Shown piece by piece: positions 53,322 to 64,000 of a DNA stretch of 64,000 nt; positions within the stretch are counted from its first letter, which is position 1, and each line of letters begins with the position of its first letter. This DNA comes from Pseudothermotoga thermarum DSM 5069 (GTDB lineage Bacteria; Thermotogota; Thermotogae; Thermotogales; DSM-5069): the NCBI RefSeq assembly GCF_000217815.1, contig NC_015707.1:372001-436000 (forward strand). The letters are read 5' to 3'. The notes beneath the pieces were generated by a model. The model was not told the origin of the DNA, did not search any database, and saw only the letters and a list, made by a program, of their open reading frames with translations. The position numbers and the translations under genes were made by a program.

Positions 53322-54214
53322 AGTACTTTGATTTTGTTGGAAAGAGAAAAATCTTCATAGGAATATCCGTTGTTTTGATAGTTGTTTCCTTGTTGTCCAT
53401 TTTCACGAAGGGTTTTAGACTTGGGGTTGAATTTTTGGGTGGTTCGGAAATAATCTTAAGGGTTGAGCAGAAAAATTTCTCAGAATCGGATGTTAGATCA
53501 TCGCTAACAGAAATTTCTCCAAAACTTTCAGCTGCTAGGGTGACAAAAATTAGAGCAGTCGGAGAAGCTGAAAACGTCGAAAAATTTTCGATAACTTTAC
53601 CGTTTATTTTTGAAGCCGAGGAAAAGGCAGATCTTCAAAAGCAAATTGAGGAAAAATTGTTGGCTAGAAACATAAAGGGAACAATTGTTTCTTTCAACGA
53701 AACCAGTGGATTTGCCGCACAAGAAATCAGAGGTCTAACTTGGCGTGCGATATTGATAACTCTAGTTGCCATTTTGGCTTACATTTCTCTTAGGTTTAGC
53801 TTTGTTTTCGGAATCGGCGCAGTGGCGGCATTGGCTCATGATGTGTTAATCACCCTTGGATTCTTTTCAATTGCAAGCTATGAACTCAACGTTCCAGCAG
53901 TTGCTGCTCTACTCACGCTCATTGGATATTCTTTGAACAACACCATAATAATTTACGATAGGATCAGAGAAAACATGAGAAAATTTAAGGGAAAAGCGAT
54001 TTCTGAGATCATCAATCAAAGCACGATGCAAGTTTTAAGAAGGACTATAAACACATCTTTGACCACTTTTATAGTTGTGTTCGTCTTGCTCTTGTTCGCA
54101 GGCAATGCGATCAAACCTTTTGCTTTCGGCATGACCGTTGGAGTAGTTGTTGGTACTTATTCCTCAATTTTTGTAGCTGCTCCGCTAGTTGCTAACTGGG
54201 TAAAACAAAGATAA
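53318..54214 (+). CDS. secF: protein translocase subunit SecF
   Basis: The 298-residue protein begins FDFVGKRKIFIGISVVLI and has the LGVEFLGGSEIILRV domain and six membrane segments with YSLNNTIIIYDRIRENMR and RRTINTSLTTF. It forms the SecDF complex with the preceding gene. The GTG start overlaps the secD stop, and a strong terminator follows. Confidence 0.97.
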   Translation: MKYFDFVGKRKIFIGISVVLIVVSLLSIFTKGFRLGVEFLGGSEIILRVEQKNFSESDVRSSLTEISPKLSAARVTKIRAVGEAENVEKFSITLPFIFEAEEKADLQKQIEEKLLARNIKGTIVSFNETSGFAAQEIRGLTWRAILITLVAILAYISLRFSFVFGIGAVAALAHDVLITLGFFSIASYELNVPAVAALLTLIGYSLNNTIIIYDRIRENMRKFKGKAISEIINQSTMQVLRRTINTSLTTFIVVFVLLLFAGNAIKPFAFGMTVGVVVGTYSSIFVAAPLVANWVKQR

Positions 54215-54218
54215 CACT

Positions 54219-54245
54219 AAGCCCCCGGAAAGGGGGCTTTTTTTC
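54219..54245. terminator. bidirectional terminator between secF and the nucleotidyltransferase gene
   Basis: AAGCCCCC and GGGGGCTT form an 8-bp stem with a GGAAA loop, followed by TTTTT on the plus strand. The A-rich left side allows it to work on the minus strand too, where the last stop codon overlaps it. Confidence 0.9.
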
Positions 54246-55311
54246 ACAATTCTACTGAACTTAAATCTCCGAGGATCACTCTTACAGCCTTTGGAATCTT
54301 GTCACCTTTGAAAACCTTTGCCTCTTTGCCAAGAATTGATGACTCAAGTCTTTCTTTGATACCGATAACAGTACATCGATCCATCAATATGGAATTTTCA
54401 ACTTCGCAGTTTTCCAAAACAACTTGATTACCTATGGCTGTGTATGGACCGATGTAACTATCCGTTATCCTCGCGTTTTCACCTATGATCACTGGACCAC
54501 GTATCACGGAATTTGAAATGAAGGAACCTTTTCCGATGCACACCCTTCCTTGAATGATAGAATTTTCATCCACAGTTCCAAGGATATGGAGTTCTCTCAT
54601 CGAATCCAGTATTTTTCTGTTTGCTTCAAGCAAATCCTCGGGTTTTCCCGTGTCTTTCCACCAGCCACTTATCACGTGAGCAGCTACGTTGTATCCGTTT
54701 TCAACTAGATTTTGTATCGCATCGGTGATTTCAAGCTCGCCCCTCCAAGAGGGCTTGATTTTTTCAATCGCTTTGAAAATTATAGGTTTGAACAAATAAA
54801 CACCAACTATTGCCAAGTTACTTGGAGGTTCCTTTGGTTTTTCAACCAAATACTTGACCTTTCCATTTTCCAAAACTGCTACGCCGTAAGCCCTCGGATC
54901 AGGAACTTGTGAGACTAATATCGCAGCATCGTAGCTACTGGATGGAAAATTTTCAACGATTTCCTCTATGTTTTCGAAAATCAAATTGTCTCCAAGAATC
55001 ATCAAAAATGGTTCATCTTTCAAAAAATCCTTGGCTTGATAAACAGCGTGGGCAATTCCCTTTGGCTCGTGCTGAAGGATGTAAGTCAAAGATAAACCAA
55101 ACTTGGCACCATCACCAAGTGTTTCACGAAAAAGCTTTTCGTTTTCTGGACTAACGACTATACCGATTTCCTTAACCTTTGCTTGAGACATAAATTCTAA
55201 ATTGTACAAAATGACGGGTTTGTTGGCTACCGGTATCAAATGCTTTGCGGTTGTGTATGTTAGGGGTCTTAAACGCGTCCCTTTGCCTGCACAGAGAATC
55301 AGCCCTTTCAA
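54244..55311 (-). CDS. glucose-1-phosphate thymidylyltransferase, long form
   Basis: The 355-residue protein has the nucleotidyltransferase start GLILCAGKGTRLRPLTYTTAKHLIPV, LGDNLIFE (metal Asp), VGVYLFKP, and a C-terminal left-handed beta-helix of hexad repeats (GSFISNSVIRGPVIIGENARI). It makes dTDP-glucose or a related sugar nucleotide. The TTG at 55311 with AGGGGG 8 nt upstream is the start. It is the last gene of the unit kduD - secreted beta-rich protein - flavin reductase - this gene. Confidence 0.9.
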   Translation of the reverse strand: MKGLILCAGKGTRLRPLTYTTAKHLIPVANKPVILYNLEFMSQAKVKEIGIVVSPENEKLFRETLGDGAKFGLSLTYILQHEPKGIAHAVYQAKDFLKDEPFLMILGDNLIFENIEEIVENFPSSSYDAAILVSQVPDPRAYGVAVLENGKVKYLVEKPKEPPSNLAIVGVYLFKPIIFKAIEKIKPSWRGELEITDAIQNLVENGYNVAAHVISGWWKDTGKPEDLLEANRKILDSMRELHILGTVDENSIIQGRVCIGKGSFISNSVIRGPVIIGENARITDSYIGPYTAIGNQVVLENCEVENSILMDRCTVIGIKERLESSILGKEAKVFKGDKIPKAVRVILGDLSSVEL

Positions 55312-55324
55312 TCCTATCCCCCCT

Positions 55325-55774
55325 TTAAAGTATTTGGCCTTCTCCGAAAACAAGCGGTGGTTCATTCTTTAAAACCTTCTCTTCCTCCACAAGACCAAAG
55401 TAAACGATATGATCACCGGCTTCAACTTGGTTTGTCTTTTTGCATTCAAGGTATGCAATGGTACCAGAAGGTATTGGAAGACCGCTTTTTGATAGTTCAT
55501 AAGATATTTTCTCGAATTTGTTCACATTTCTTCCTGAAACGGTACCAAAGTATTCCGCAACTTCTCTGCCGCCCTTTCCCATGATGCAAACTGCAAATTT
55601 GTCAGCCTTGTCCAAAAGTTCTCTGGAATACCTCGTTTTTCCAATTGAAACTGCTACGATCTTTGGATGCCAAGAAACCCTCGTTGCCCATGCCACTGTT
55701 ATTCCATTCATTTTCCCTTCAACGTTCACGGTTACAATCGTCACAGGTCCATAGAGCTTATCGATCGCAGACAT
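55325..55774 (-). CDS. flavin reductase family (FMN-binding) protein
   Basis: The 149-residue protein has the split-barrel flavin reductase pattern: GPVTIVTVNVEGKMNGITVAW, VSWHPKIVAVSIGKTRYS, and FAVCIMGKG. It may transfer electrons or reduce FMN with NAD(P)H. It stands 13 nt before the thymidylyltransferase start and 14 nt after the beta-rich protein gene. No partner monooxygenase is present. Confidence 0.88.
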   Translation of the reverse strand: MSAIDKLYGPVTIVTVNVEGKMNGITVAWATRVSWHPKIVAVSIGKTRYSRELLDKADKFAVCIMGKGGREVAEYFGTVSGRNVNKFEKISYELSKSGLPIPSGTIAYLECKKTNQVEAGDHIVYFGLVEEEKVLKNEPPLVFGEGQIL

Positions 55775-55788
55775 TCAAATCCCCCTCC

Positions 55789-57033
55789 TTATAGATCTGA
55801 AAAATCCAAAATAAATGATAAATCAGCTCCAACTAAAGGTTTTCCGTTGATATACCCAAACCTTATTCCCACCACGAGTTTTTCCAGCCTATTCGACAAT
55901 TGCTCAAGGGTGTATGCTATTCTTGCCTTCAACGAAAATTTTGAATCTATTTCCCCGATCAACCATTTTGTGCCACTTGGCATCGATCCTCCGTGCCAAG
56001 GTTTATCAGGCGTTCTCGTACCGTGTATTACGTTCTCAAGTTCTACTTTGAAAGACCACGGTTTTTCATCGTACTCAAACCTTATGGCACAAACTATGTT
56101 GTTTTCACCGTGCCTGTAACCTATCATGTTTTTCTCAAGTGGATAGTTTGAACCTTCGAAGAAGACATATTCATAAGGTCTATTTGAAACTGTCCTTTGA
56201 AAAGTGTAAGCTGTAGCTCCAGCAACTTCGTAGGTTAACCTGAAAGGTCCACTTTTTCCAGAAAAACCAACCAAAAAGGCTATCTTATCGGGATTCTGAT
56301 AACTCTCAGGAGCTAAAAACCTGTTCATGTTTATGTCGTCGATCAGCAATTCAAAGTAAGTCTTCCAGTTTTCCGTCGAGTACTTTATCCAACCGCCTAT
56401 CATGGAGTTGTCATTCAGATAAGAATACCAAGGAGCATTCAAATGGAAAAACTCTTGTATACCCGGTATGGGAATTGGTACGAAGTAATAATACGGATCA
56501 AAGTATCTGCCAAGGTAAAGAACGCTATCCTCATATGCAATTTCCAAACCATCAATGGGAGAAAAAACCAAAGCTCTGTAATTGAAAGCCTTAGCTGGCT
56601 TAGCACCATCGTCTAACCGTATACCACCCCAGAGTGTTTCAACCCTAAACCTTCCAATTTTTCCAACACTCTTAATTGATGGATAAGAATATCCCTTTTC
56701 TTCAACAAACAACTTGTATATCTCACCTGGTCCAACAGGGTGTTGTTTGACACCTACTTCAAGTTCTAAAAACTCGTTTGAATATGAGAAAAAACCTTCG
56801 TCAAAATACCAGTAGTTGTTCCAAAGAGAATCAGAATAAGGTGGAATAACTATGTTGTCTCTTCTAAATCCACCGCTTGCGATGAAAGTTGTCCCCATGA
56901 ATGGGACAACTACGCCATACTTTGTTTGATCGGTAGGTTGATCAAAATCGTATTCAATCCATCCATCGAATTTAAAGACAAAAGAAAATACACTTATTGA
57001 AAAAACCGTTAAAATAACCAGCAAAAACTTCAT
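55789..57033 (-). CDS. secreted beta-rich protein, possible outer-membrane (toga) barrel
   Basis: The 414-residue protein has a signal peptide (KFLLVILTVFSISVFSF) and then alternating, aromatic-rich strands to the end (FDGWIEYDFDQP, FRVETLWGGIRLDD, LVVGIRFGYINGK, VGADLSFILDFSDL). The last residues are hydrophobic and aromatic (FSDL), and no other domain is recognised. This fits a beta-barrel of the outer toga. The start at 57033 overlaps the kduD stop (ATGA), so it is translated with an enzyme of uronate breakdown; an oligouronide porin is a possible role. No homologous family can be named. Confidence 0.6.
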   Translation of the reverse strand: MKFLLVILTVFSISVFSFVFKFDGWIEYDFDQPTDQTKYGVVVPFMGTTFIASGGFRRDNIVIPPYSDSLWNNYWYFDEGFFSYSNEFLELEVGVKQHPVGPGEIYKLFVEEKGYSYPSIKSVGKIGRFRVETLWGGIRLDDGAKPAKAFNYRALVFSPIDGLEIAYEDSVLYLGRYFDPYYYFVPIPIPGIQEFFHLNAPWYSYLNDNSMIGGWIKYSTENWKTYFELLIDDINMNRFLAPESYQNPDKIAFLVGFSGKSGPFRLTYEVAGATAYTFQRTVSNRPYEYVFFEGSNYPLEKNMIGYRHGENNIVCAIRFEYDEKPWSFKVELENVIHGTRTPDKPWHGGSMPSGTKWLIGEIDSKFSLKARIAYTLEQLSNRLEKLVVGIRFGYINGKPLVGADLSFILDFSDL

Positions 57034-57791
57034 CTTGACATCCATCCGCCGTCAACGATTATGTAGCTACCAGTCATATAATCGGAAGCTTCGCTTGCCA
57101 GAAACACTGCTGCTCCAGTTAATTCTTCAGGTTTTCCCCATCTTCCCATTGGGATTCTATCCAGAATCTTTTGATTTCTTTCAGGATCGGCTCTCAAAGC
57201 AGCCGTCATCTCCGTTTCAAAATAACCTGGAATAATCGCGTTGACGTTTATACCGTACTTTGCAAGTTCGTTCGCCATTGCCCGTGTTAGACCAAGGACA
57301 CCGTGTTTAGACACCGTGTAAGGTGTAATTAATATTCCACCTTGGAAGGACAACAGTGAACCTATGTTTATTATCTTTCCCTTTCTTTGGTTTTCGATCA
57401 GATATCGGGCGAAAACTTGTGACATCAAAAACACGGCTTTGAGGTTTACTTTCAAAACCATATCGAATTCTTCCTCGGTGAAGTCTATGAAATTTTTTCT
57501 AAGTATAATTCCAGCTGCGTTGACCAATATATCTGCTTTTCCAAAGTAAGAGACAGTTTGCTTGAGGACTTCTTCAGCTGCCTTTTTCTCGGTTAAATCA
57601 ACTTGTATCGCTAAAAACTTTCTTCCAACTGCTTCAATGGCTTGTTTCGTTTCTTCTTGTTGACTTCTTGCCACACCTGCTATATCCGCTCCTGCTTCTG
57701 CCAAAGCGATGGCAATCTTTTGACCTATCCCACGACTTGCCCCTGTTACAATCGCGACTTTTCCGGCAAGGGAGAATTTGTCTAATATCAT
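57030..57791 (-). CDS. kduD: 2-dehydro-3-deoxy-D-gluconate 5-dehydrogenase
   Basis: KduD reduces 3-deoxy-hexodiulosonate to 2-keto-3-deoxygluconate. The 253-residue SDR begins ILDKFSLAGKVAIVTGASRGIG, has the NAAG strand, the catalytic Ser-Tyr-Lys (GSLLSFQGG, YTVSKHG) and the KduD-like C-terminus IPMGRWGKPEELTGAAVFLASEASDYMTGS (in part) ending VDGGWMSR. This fits KduD better than FabG, and KduI is encoded at 24.7 kb. GGAGGCG precedes the ATG. Confidence 0.85.
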   Translation of the reverse strand: MILDKFSLAGKVAIVTGASRGIGQKIAIALAEAGADIAGVARSQQEETKQAIEAVGRKFLAIQVDLTEKKAAEEVLKQTVSYFGKADILVNAAGIILRKNFIDFTEEEFDMVLKVNLKAVFLMSQVFARYLIENQRKGKIINIGSLLSFQGGILITPYTVSKHGVLGLTRAMANELAKYGINVNAIIPGYFETEMTAALRADPERNQKILDRIPMGRWGKPEELTGAAVFLASEASDYMTGSYIIVDGGWMSR

Positions 57792-58579
57792 TTCATCGCC
57801 TCCAATTAAAGGGTTTTAGATAACACAAAATTTATACATGCCGATACTTTCATCGTGAACTGCAAAGACACAAGAGCCAGAGCCGGTTAACATTGCCACT
57901 ATTGGTTTTTCATTCCAAGCATTTTCAATTTCTTGTTTGATTTGTGGATAATGCAATGCAACAACGTTCTCAAAAATATTGTAAGACATATTTTTGATCT
58001 TTTCAAAATCTCTTTTCAGGTACGCTTCGTAAAGGTGTTCAACAGGTTTTGGACCTTTTGCAAAAAGCTCAATTGACAACATGGAGTAAGCTTCCTTGGT
58101 TGACACTGTTACACCTGGGCAATGTAGATTTACAGCATAACCACTTATTGGTTCAAGCCAAGTTATCTTCTCACCTTTTCCCTCAACGATTGCAGTACCG
58201 CCGAAAAGCAGAAACGGGACATCCGAACCAACTTCTGAGGCTATTTGAATCAAATCGTCTTTTGGTACGTGGTATATTCTAGAAAAAAATCTAAGCAAAG
58301 CAGCGGCATCTGTGCTACCTCCACCAAGCCCTCCTCCGATTGGAATTCTTTTCTTCAAGATTACATGAAGTCCAAAGTCTACTTTGTAATATTTTGAAAA
58401 GACTTCGTAAGCTTTTTCGACCAAGTTTTTTCCAACGATTTGCACATCGGATTCAACAGATATCCCTGGTTTGTCCAGATAATGAATGATGAGCACATCG
58501 TGTAAGTCTATCGTTTGAAACAATCCAACAATATCGTGGTATCCATCTTCTCTCTTTCGAAGGACGTCCAAATACAAGT

Positions 58580-60586
<2,007 letters not shown>

Positions 60587-60595
60587 TGCATTTTT

Positions 60596-61870
60596 TCACC
60601 AGCCAACTAAAAGCATTAAAAGGATATAGCACGTTGCAATTGTCAGGCTGATCAAAGTAAAAGAGATATTTTTCTTGAAAAATGTAGGAAAGCTGATTGT
60701 TTTACCACTGAATTTTTTCAATAAACCAAGCCCAACCATGTTGGCGGCTGCTCCAATGGGCGAACCGTTGGCTCCCAATCCAACTCCAAGAGCCAACGCC
60801 CACCATGTTGTCGTTGGAAGCCCTGAATTTATCATCGATTTGACGATAGGTATCATTATGGTAGTGGCTGGTACGGCTCCCAAAAACATCGCGCCAAATC
60901 CAGCAAGCCAAATCAGCATAGAAAGAATGATTGGAGGATAGGTTAATCTTATCAAAGCCTTAGCCACGGCATCGGTTAAACCAACTTGTTTGAGCGAATA
61001 CGTGAGTATAAACAAACCTATGAGAAAGAATATCGTGTTCCATTCGATTTCTTTAGCCGCTTCTTCGAAATCTTCACCGGTTATAGCTAGGGTTATAACG
61101 GCTCCAAGCATCGCCACCAGTGATAATTCAACTTTAACAATCGTATGTATTGAAAAACAAAATATAACAAGCGCAAACACTGTTACGATGTACTTCATCT
61201 TTTTGGGATCTGTGATAACACTTTTTGGATCGACTGAAGCAAATTTTCTCAAGTTTTGCTTTATTTCTTCAGATTCTTGTGTGTTTCTGACAGTTCTTAC
61301 CAGCATCAAAATCAAAACGACAACTGCTATTGGTGCCAGATGAGACATGAAGGATAAAAAACTCAGCTTACTCGCAGATCCTATGAGAATGTTCGGTGGA
61401 TCACCTATCAAGGTTGAGACTCCACCGATGTTCGATGAGAGTATTCCCATCGTGATGAGTTGAGTTGGATCGAGTCCGGCAACATCCGAGATAGAAAATA
61501 GAATTGGAGCAAAAACAAGCAAAGTTGTAACGTTGTCGAGAAAGGCGGAAAGTAAAGCAACGGAAAGCACTATCAAGATCAGTGTTTTTTTTAAATCGCC
61601 TTTTCCTGCTCTTATAGCATACACGCTTACAAAATGGAAAAAGCCAGTACGTTTGAGCAATCCAACCATGATCATCATGCCAACAAGCAAACCCAACGTG
61701 TTGAAATCAATGATCTTCGGCAAATTTTCGATTGATATCTCGCTTACCATACCTGTTGCAGCCAAGCTCAAAGCAACCAGCATTGCCATCACCGACGTTT
61801 TGTACTTTTCATTCAGCATAAAATAATAAGTGATCACAAAGGCTGTAAGAACAACAATTGAAACGATCAT
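60596..61870 (-). CDS. ArsB/NhaD superfamily (SLC13-like) membrane permease
   Basis: The 424-residue protein has about eleven membrane segments. DNVTTLLVFAPILFSI and SNIGGVSTLIGDPPNILIG are the paired P-loop-like motifs of the ArsB/NhaD/CitMHS superfamily, and a second repeat shows GAVPATTIMIPIVKSM and GANGSPIGAAANMVG. The transported ion (arsenite, Na+/H+, a dicarboxylate or other anion) cannot be fixed. It stands 11 nt after moeA and 9 nt before xerC in one continuous minus-strand run. Confidence 0.88.
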   Translation of the reverse strand: MIVSIVVLTAFVITYYFMLNEKYKTSVMAMLVALSLAATGMVSEISIENLPKIIDFNTLGLLVGMMIMVGLLKRTGFFHFVSVYAIRAGKGDLKKTLILIVLSVALLSAFLDNVTTLLVFAPILFSISDVAGLDPTQLITMGILSSNIGGVSTLIGDPPNILIGSASKLSFLSFMSHLAPIAVVVLILMLVRTVRNTQESEEIKQNLRKFASVDPKSVITDPKKMKYIVTVFALVIFCFSIHTIVKVELSLVAMLGAVITLAITGEDFEEAAKEIEWNTIFFLIGLFILTYSLKQVGLTDAVAKALIRLTYPPIILSMLIWLAGFGAMFLGAVPATTIMIPIVKSMINSGLPTTTWWALALGVGLGANGSPIGAAANMVGLGLLKKFSGKTISFPTFFKKNISFTLISLTIATCYILLMLLVGW

Positions 61871-61881
61871 ATTGCATCACC

Positions 61882-63120
61882 TCACAGTTTGTAAAATTCC
61901 ACGTATTCTCCTGCGTAAACCCCTTCGACACCTCTTGGAATCCTCACAAAACCGTCAGCTTGAACAAGATTCGTAATACTTGCGCTTTCACTGAAAAGCG
62001 GTTCAGCCATCAATTCTCCTTCTTCAAAAGTCAATTTCACCCTGATAAATTGTTCTCTGCCTTGAACTGATGGAATGTTCTTCTTAACCTTAACTTTTCC
62101 ACACGGTTTTGGTAAGTATTCCTCTTCTCCTTCCATTTTTCTCAAGACAGGGATCAAAAACACATAAGCACTTACCGTGAACGAGACGGGGTTACCGGGA
62201 AGTCCAAGGATTGGTTTTTCATCCACAAAACCAAATATGGTTGGCTTTCCAGGTTGAATCATGGCGCCATGGTAAACTACACCAGGTTTTCCAAGTTTTT
62301 CAATTACCTTTGCCGTGATGTCCCTAACACCGATTGAACTTCCCCCAGAGATGACAACTGCGTCGTATTCGTTCAAGCATTGATTTAAAACTTTCGTTAG
62401 TTCGGCTTCATCGTCCCTAACGTGAGCTACCCTTTTTGCCTCAAATCCAAACTGATTTTTTAACCAGCACACCAACGCGTAGGAGTTGCTGTCTCTAACT
62501 TGTGTAACCTTTTTCACTTTGACAAATGGTTCAACGATTTCATCACCAGTCGACACAATGGCCACTTTTGGTTTTCGATAAACCAACAGTTTTTCTATCC
62601 CGAGCGAATACAAAATATTCAAATACTTCGGTTGAATCCGTGTTCCTTTTCTCAAAACCACTTGACCTTTTTTGACGTCTTCATTGGCTTTTAACAGATT
62701 TTCCCCCGGTGCAACCGATTTCATGATTTCAACCAGATTGCCAAACCTTTGTGTGTGTTCAACCATGACTACTGCGTCCGCTCCTTCGGGTACCATTCCA
62801 CCCGTTGGAACCCAAGCTGCTTGAGCAGGCTTAAGTTTTTGCACAACTTCTTCCCCTATTTTCACTTCAAAAGCAAACTCAAGTAACGCAGGATTGTTCA
62901 TCGAGGCACCTTTTGTATCATGTGAGTTTACAGCGTAACCATCAACGATGGATTTCTTAAAACCAGGAAGATCTTCTTCTGATATCAAATCTTGTGCCAA
63001 AACAAAGTTGACGGATTGTTCAACAAAAATCTCCAATGTGTCTGTTATGGGTTTAACCAAAGGAAGGTAATTTTGGTATATTTCTTCAACCGTGGCAAAT
63101 TTAAGTTTTTCTATTCTCAT
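61882..63120 (-). CDS. moeA: molybdopterin molybdenumtransferase
   Basis: The 412-residue MoeA inserts molybdate (or tungstate) into adenylated molybdopterin. The motifs include SIVDGYAVNSHD, PTGGMVPEGADAVVMVE, GENLLKANEDVKKG, ISTGDEIVEP, SGGSSIGVRD, and LGLPGNPVSFTVSAYVF. It overlaps mogA by 4 nt. The partial gene upstream contains the end of a second MoeA-like protein. Confidence 0.95.
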   Translation of the reverse strand: MRIEKLKFATVEEIYQNYLPLVKPITDTLEIFVEQSVNFVLAQDLISEEDLPGFKKSIVDGYAVNSHDTKGASMNNPALLEFAFEVKIGEEVVQKLKPAQAAWVPTGGMVPEGADAVVMVEHTQRFGNLVEIMKSVAPGENLLKANEDVKKGQVVLRKGTRIQPKYLNILYSLGIEKLLVYRKPKVAIVSTGDEIVEPFVKVKKVTQVRDSNSYALVCWLKNQFGFEAKRVAHVRDDEAELTKVLNQCLNEYDAVVISGGSSIGVRDITAKVIEKLGKPGVVYHGAMIQPGKPTIFGFVDEKPILGLPGNPVSFTVSAYVFLIPVLRKMEGEEEYLPKPCGKVKVKKNIPSVQGREQFIRVKLTFEEGELMAEPLFSESASITNLVQADGFVRIPRGVEGVYAGEYVEFYKL

Positions 63121-63617
63121 GTTTTTTTCACCAATTTATCGCAGTCTTCTGTTGAACCTTTAAGTTTTTCAACCGCGTGGGGTATAACGTGAAGCACAAC
63201 TTTAAGATTTTCCTCAACAGCATTTGGACTACCTGGAAGGTTTATGATCAAAGTTTTTCCCCTGGTTCCAACCACTGCTCTTGATAGCATCGCATACGGT
63301 GTTGCTTTGAGTGCTTCCAGCATCATCGCAATTTCAAATCCATACAATCGTTTTTCAATAACCTTCAAGGTGGCGTCGGGTGTAACGTCTCTTGGGCTGA
63401 TACCTGTACCACCGGTTGTAACAATCAAATCGTATCCTTCCTCACACAAAATGATGAGTTCCTTAACTATGAGTTCTTCCTCATCTGGCAAAATTTTATA
63501 GTAAGAAACACTTGCACCAATCGTTTTAAGGAGTTCTTCGACTTTGCCACCGCTTTGATCAATTCTTTCCCCTTTTGATGCTTTATCGCTCAAAGTCAAA
63601 ACAGCTGCTCTTATCAT
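63117..63617 (-). CDS. mogA: molybdopterin adenylyltransferase (MogA/MoaB type)
   Basis: The 166-residue protein has AVLTLSDKASKGERIDQSGG, the TTGGTGISPRDVTPDAT motif for molybdopterin binding, and NLPGSPNAVEEN. It adenylates molybdopterin before metal insertion by MoeA. It overlaps both neighbours by 4 nt. Confidence 0.95.
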   Translation of the reverse strand: MIRAAVLTLSDKASKGERIDQSGGKVEELLKTIGASVSYYKILPDEEELIVKELIILCEEGYDLIVTTGGTGISPRDVTPDATLKVIEKRLYGFEIAMMLEALKATPYAMLSRAVVGTRGKTLIINLPGSPNAVEENLKVVLHVIPHAVEKLKGSTEDCDKLVKKT

Positions 63618-64000
63618 GTTAGATCACCACTTTTAATAATTTTACTAATTTGTCCAAGATCATAACCCTTCAATTTCGAGGCAAAATCAAGAAAATCTTT
63701 GGAAGAAATAACATCTAAAAGCAGTTGAAACCTTTCATCGTGTAGAAACTCTGGTAAAAAGAGTAAGTCATATTCTTCCCAAAAAAGGGGTATAAAATCC
63801 AAGTTGAAAATCTCGGCTGCCAAGGCTATTCCAAGTCCAACGTCTGCAAAACCATTCTTTACCTTTAAAGCAACGCCAAGATGGGTGAACTCTTCATCTT
63901 GGTAACCTTCGATATGTGAAGGATCAATCCCAAGTTTTTGAAGATGGTAATCAAGAAGTATTCTTGTTCCAGAGGCTTTTTGCCTGTTTACAAACCTTAC
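63614..64000 (-). CDS. MoeA-linked periplasmic-binding-like domain protein, N-terminus outside window
   Basis: The frame is open to the window edge, so only the C-terminal 128 residues are seen. RFVNRQKASGTRILLDYHL, GYQDEEFTHLGVALKVKNG and ADVGLGIALAAEI are signatures of the PBP-like (molybdate/LysR substrate-binding) domain. That domain is fused to the C-terminus of MoeA-type proteins or to helix-turn-helix regulators. Overlap with mogA (4 nt) supports a Moco operon. Which fusion it is depends on sequence beyond 64000. Confidence 0.85.
   Translation of the reverse strand, partial: VRFVNRQKASGTRILLDYHLQKLGIDPSHIEGYQDEEFTHLGVALKVKNGFADVGLGIALAAEIFNLDFIPLFWEEYDLLFLPEFLHDERFQLLLDVISSKDFLDFASKLKGYDLGQISKIIKSGDLT

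Overview
The window looks like a chromosome segment of a hyperthermophilic or thermophilic member of the Thermotogota, most likely Pseudothermotoga-like. The reasons are the moderately AT-rich, tightly packed genes with frequent 1-20 nt overlaps, the TM0106-type nuclease, the large SRP RNA with an Alu domain, the gene order rapZ-yvcK-whiA-nrdR-greA-lysS, and the hyperthermophile-style Fe-S and 2-oxoacid:ferredoxin enzymes. No species name can be proven from the sequence alone. No phage, CRISPR array or plasmid module is visible.

Layout. 1-7.6 kb is mostly on the minus strand: a degenerate GH3-like protein (cut by the window edge), ispF, dnaB, tRNA-Ala, a TetR regulator with a radical SAM protein behind a perfect TetR-type palindrome, a TM0106-type nuclease and histidine ammonia-lyase. 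7.6-15.7 kb is a ten-gene plus-strand housekeeping operon (coiled coil, zapA-like, murI, rapZ, yvcK, whiA, nrdR, greA, lysS, SurA-like chaperone). 15.7-19.2 kb is the threonine operon hom-thrC-thrB, preceded by a complete transcription attenuator. It has a perfect-spacing promoter, a 31-codon leader peptide with four consecutive Thr codons, mutually exclusive hairpins and a terminator. 19.2-19.8 kb holds two tRNAs and a small inverted-repeat element.

19.9-26.7 kb is a pectin/galacturonide operon: ABC binding protein, two permeases, a cytosolic GH28 polygalacturonase, KduI and GH105. KduD, the next enzyme of the same pathway, is 31 kb away (57.0 kb) and overlaps a gene for a secreted beta-rich protein. 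26.7-34.3 kb carries rtcB, an MFS protein, an RseC-like protein, a ferritin-like protein, an orphan KorA/ferredoxin/OadB set and a two-subunit fumarase. 34.3-34.7 kb is a tRNA cluster (Pro, Glu, Val, Phe). 34.9-40.0 kb has a PQQ-type propeller protein and a potassium-uptake operon (response regulator with TPR, two TrkA-like proteins, TrkH). SRP RNA follows at 40.0-40.3 kb, then a MarR-MMPL-epimerase operon, mgsA and an alpha/beta hydrolase.

45.3-46.2 kb is a decayed insertion sequence with perfect 12-bp ends. 46.4-51.0 kb is a redox cluster (Lpd, 2Fe-2S protein, FAD/Fe-S subunit, DAO-type subunit), followed by a membrane protein and yajC-secD-secF. From 64.0 back to 54.2 kb the minus strand is almost continuous: molybdenum-cofactor genes, an ArsB/NhaD-type permease, Xer recombinase, thymidine kinase, Nudix, ispE, kduD, the secreted beta-rich protein, a flavin reductase and a nucleotidyltransferase.
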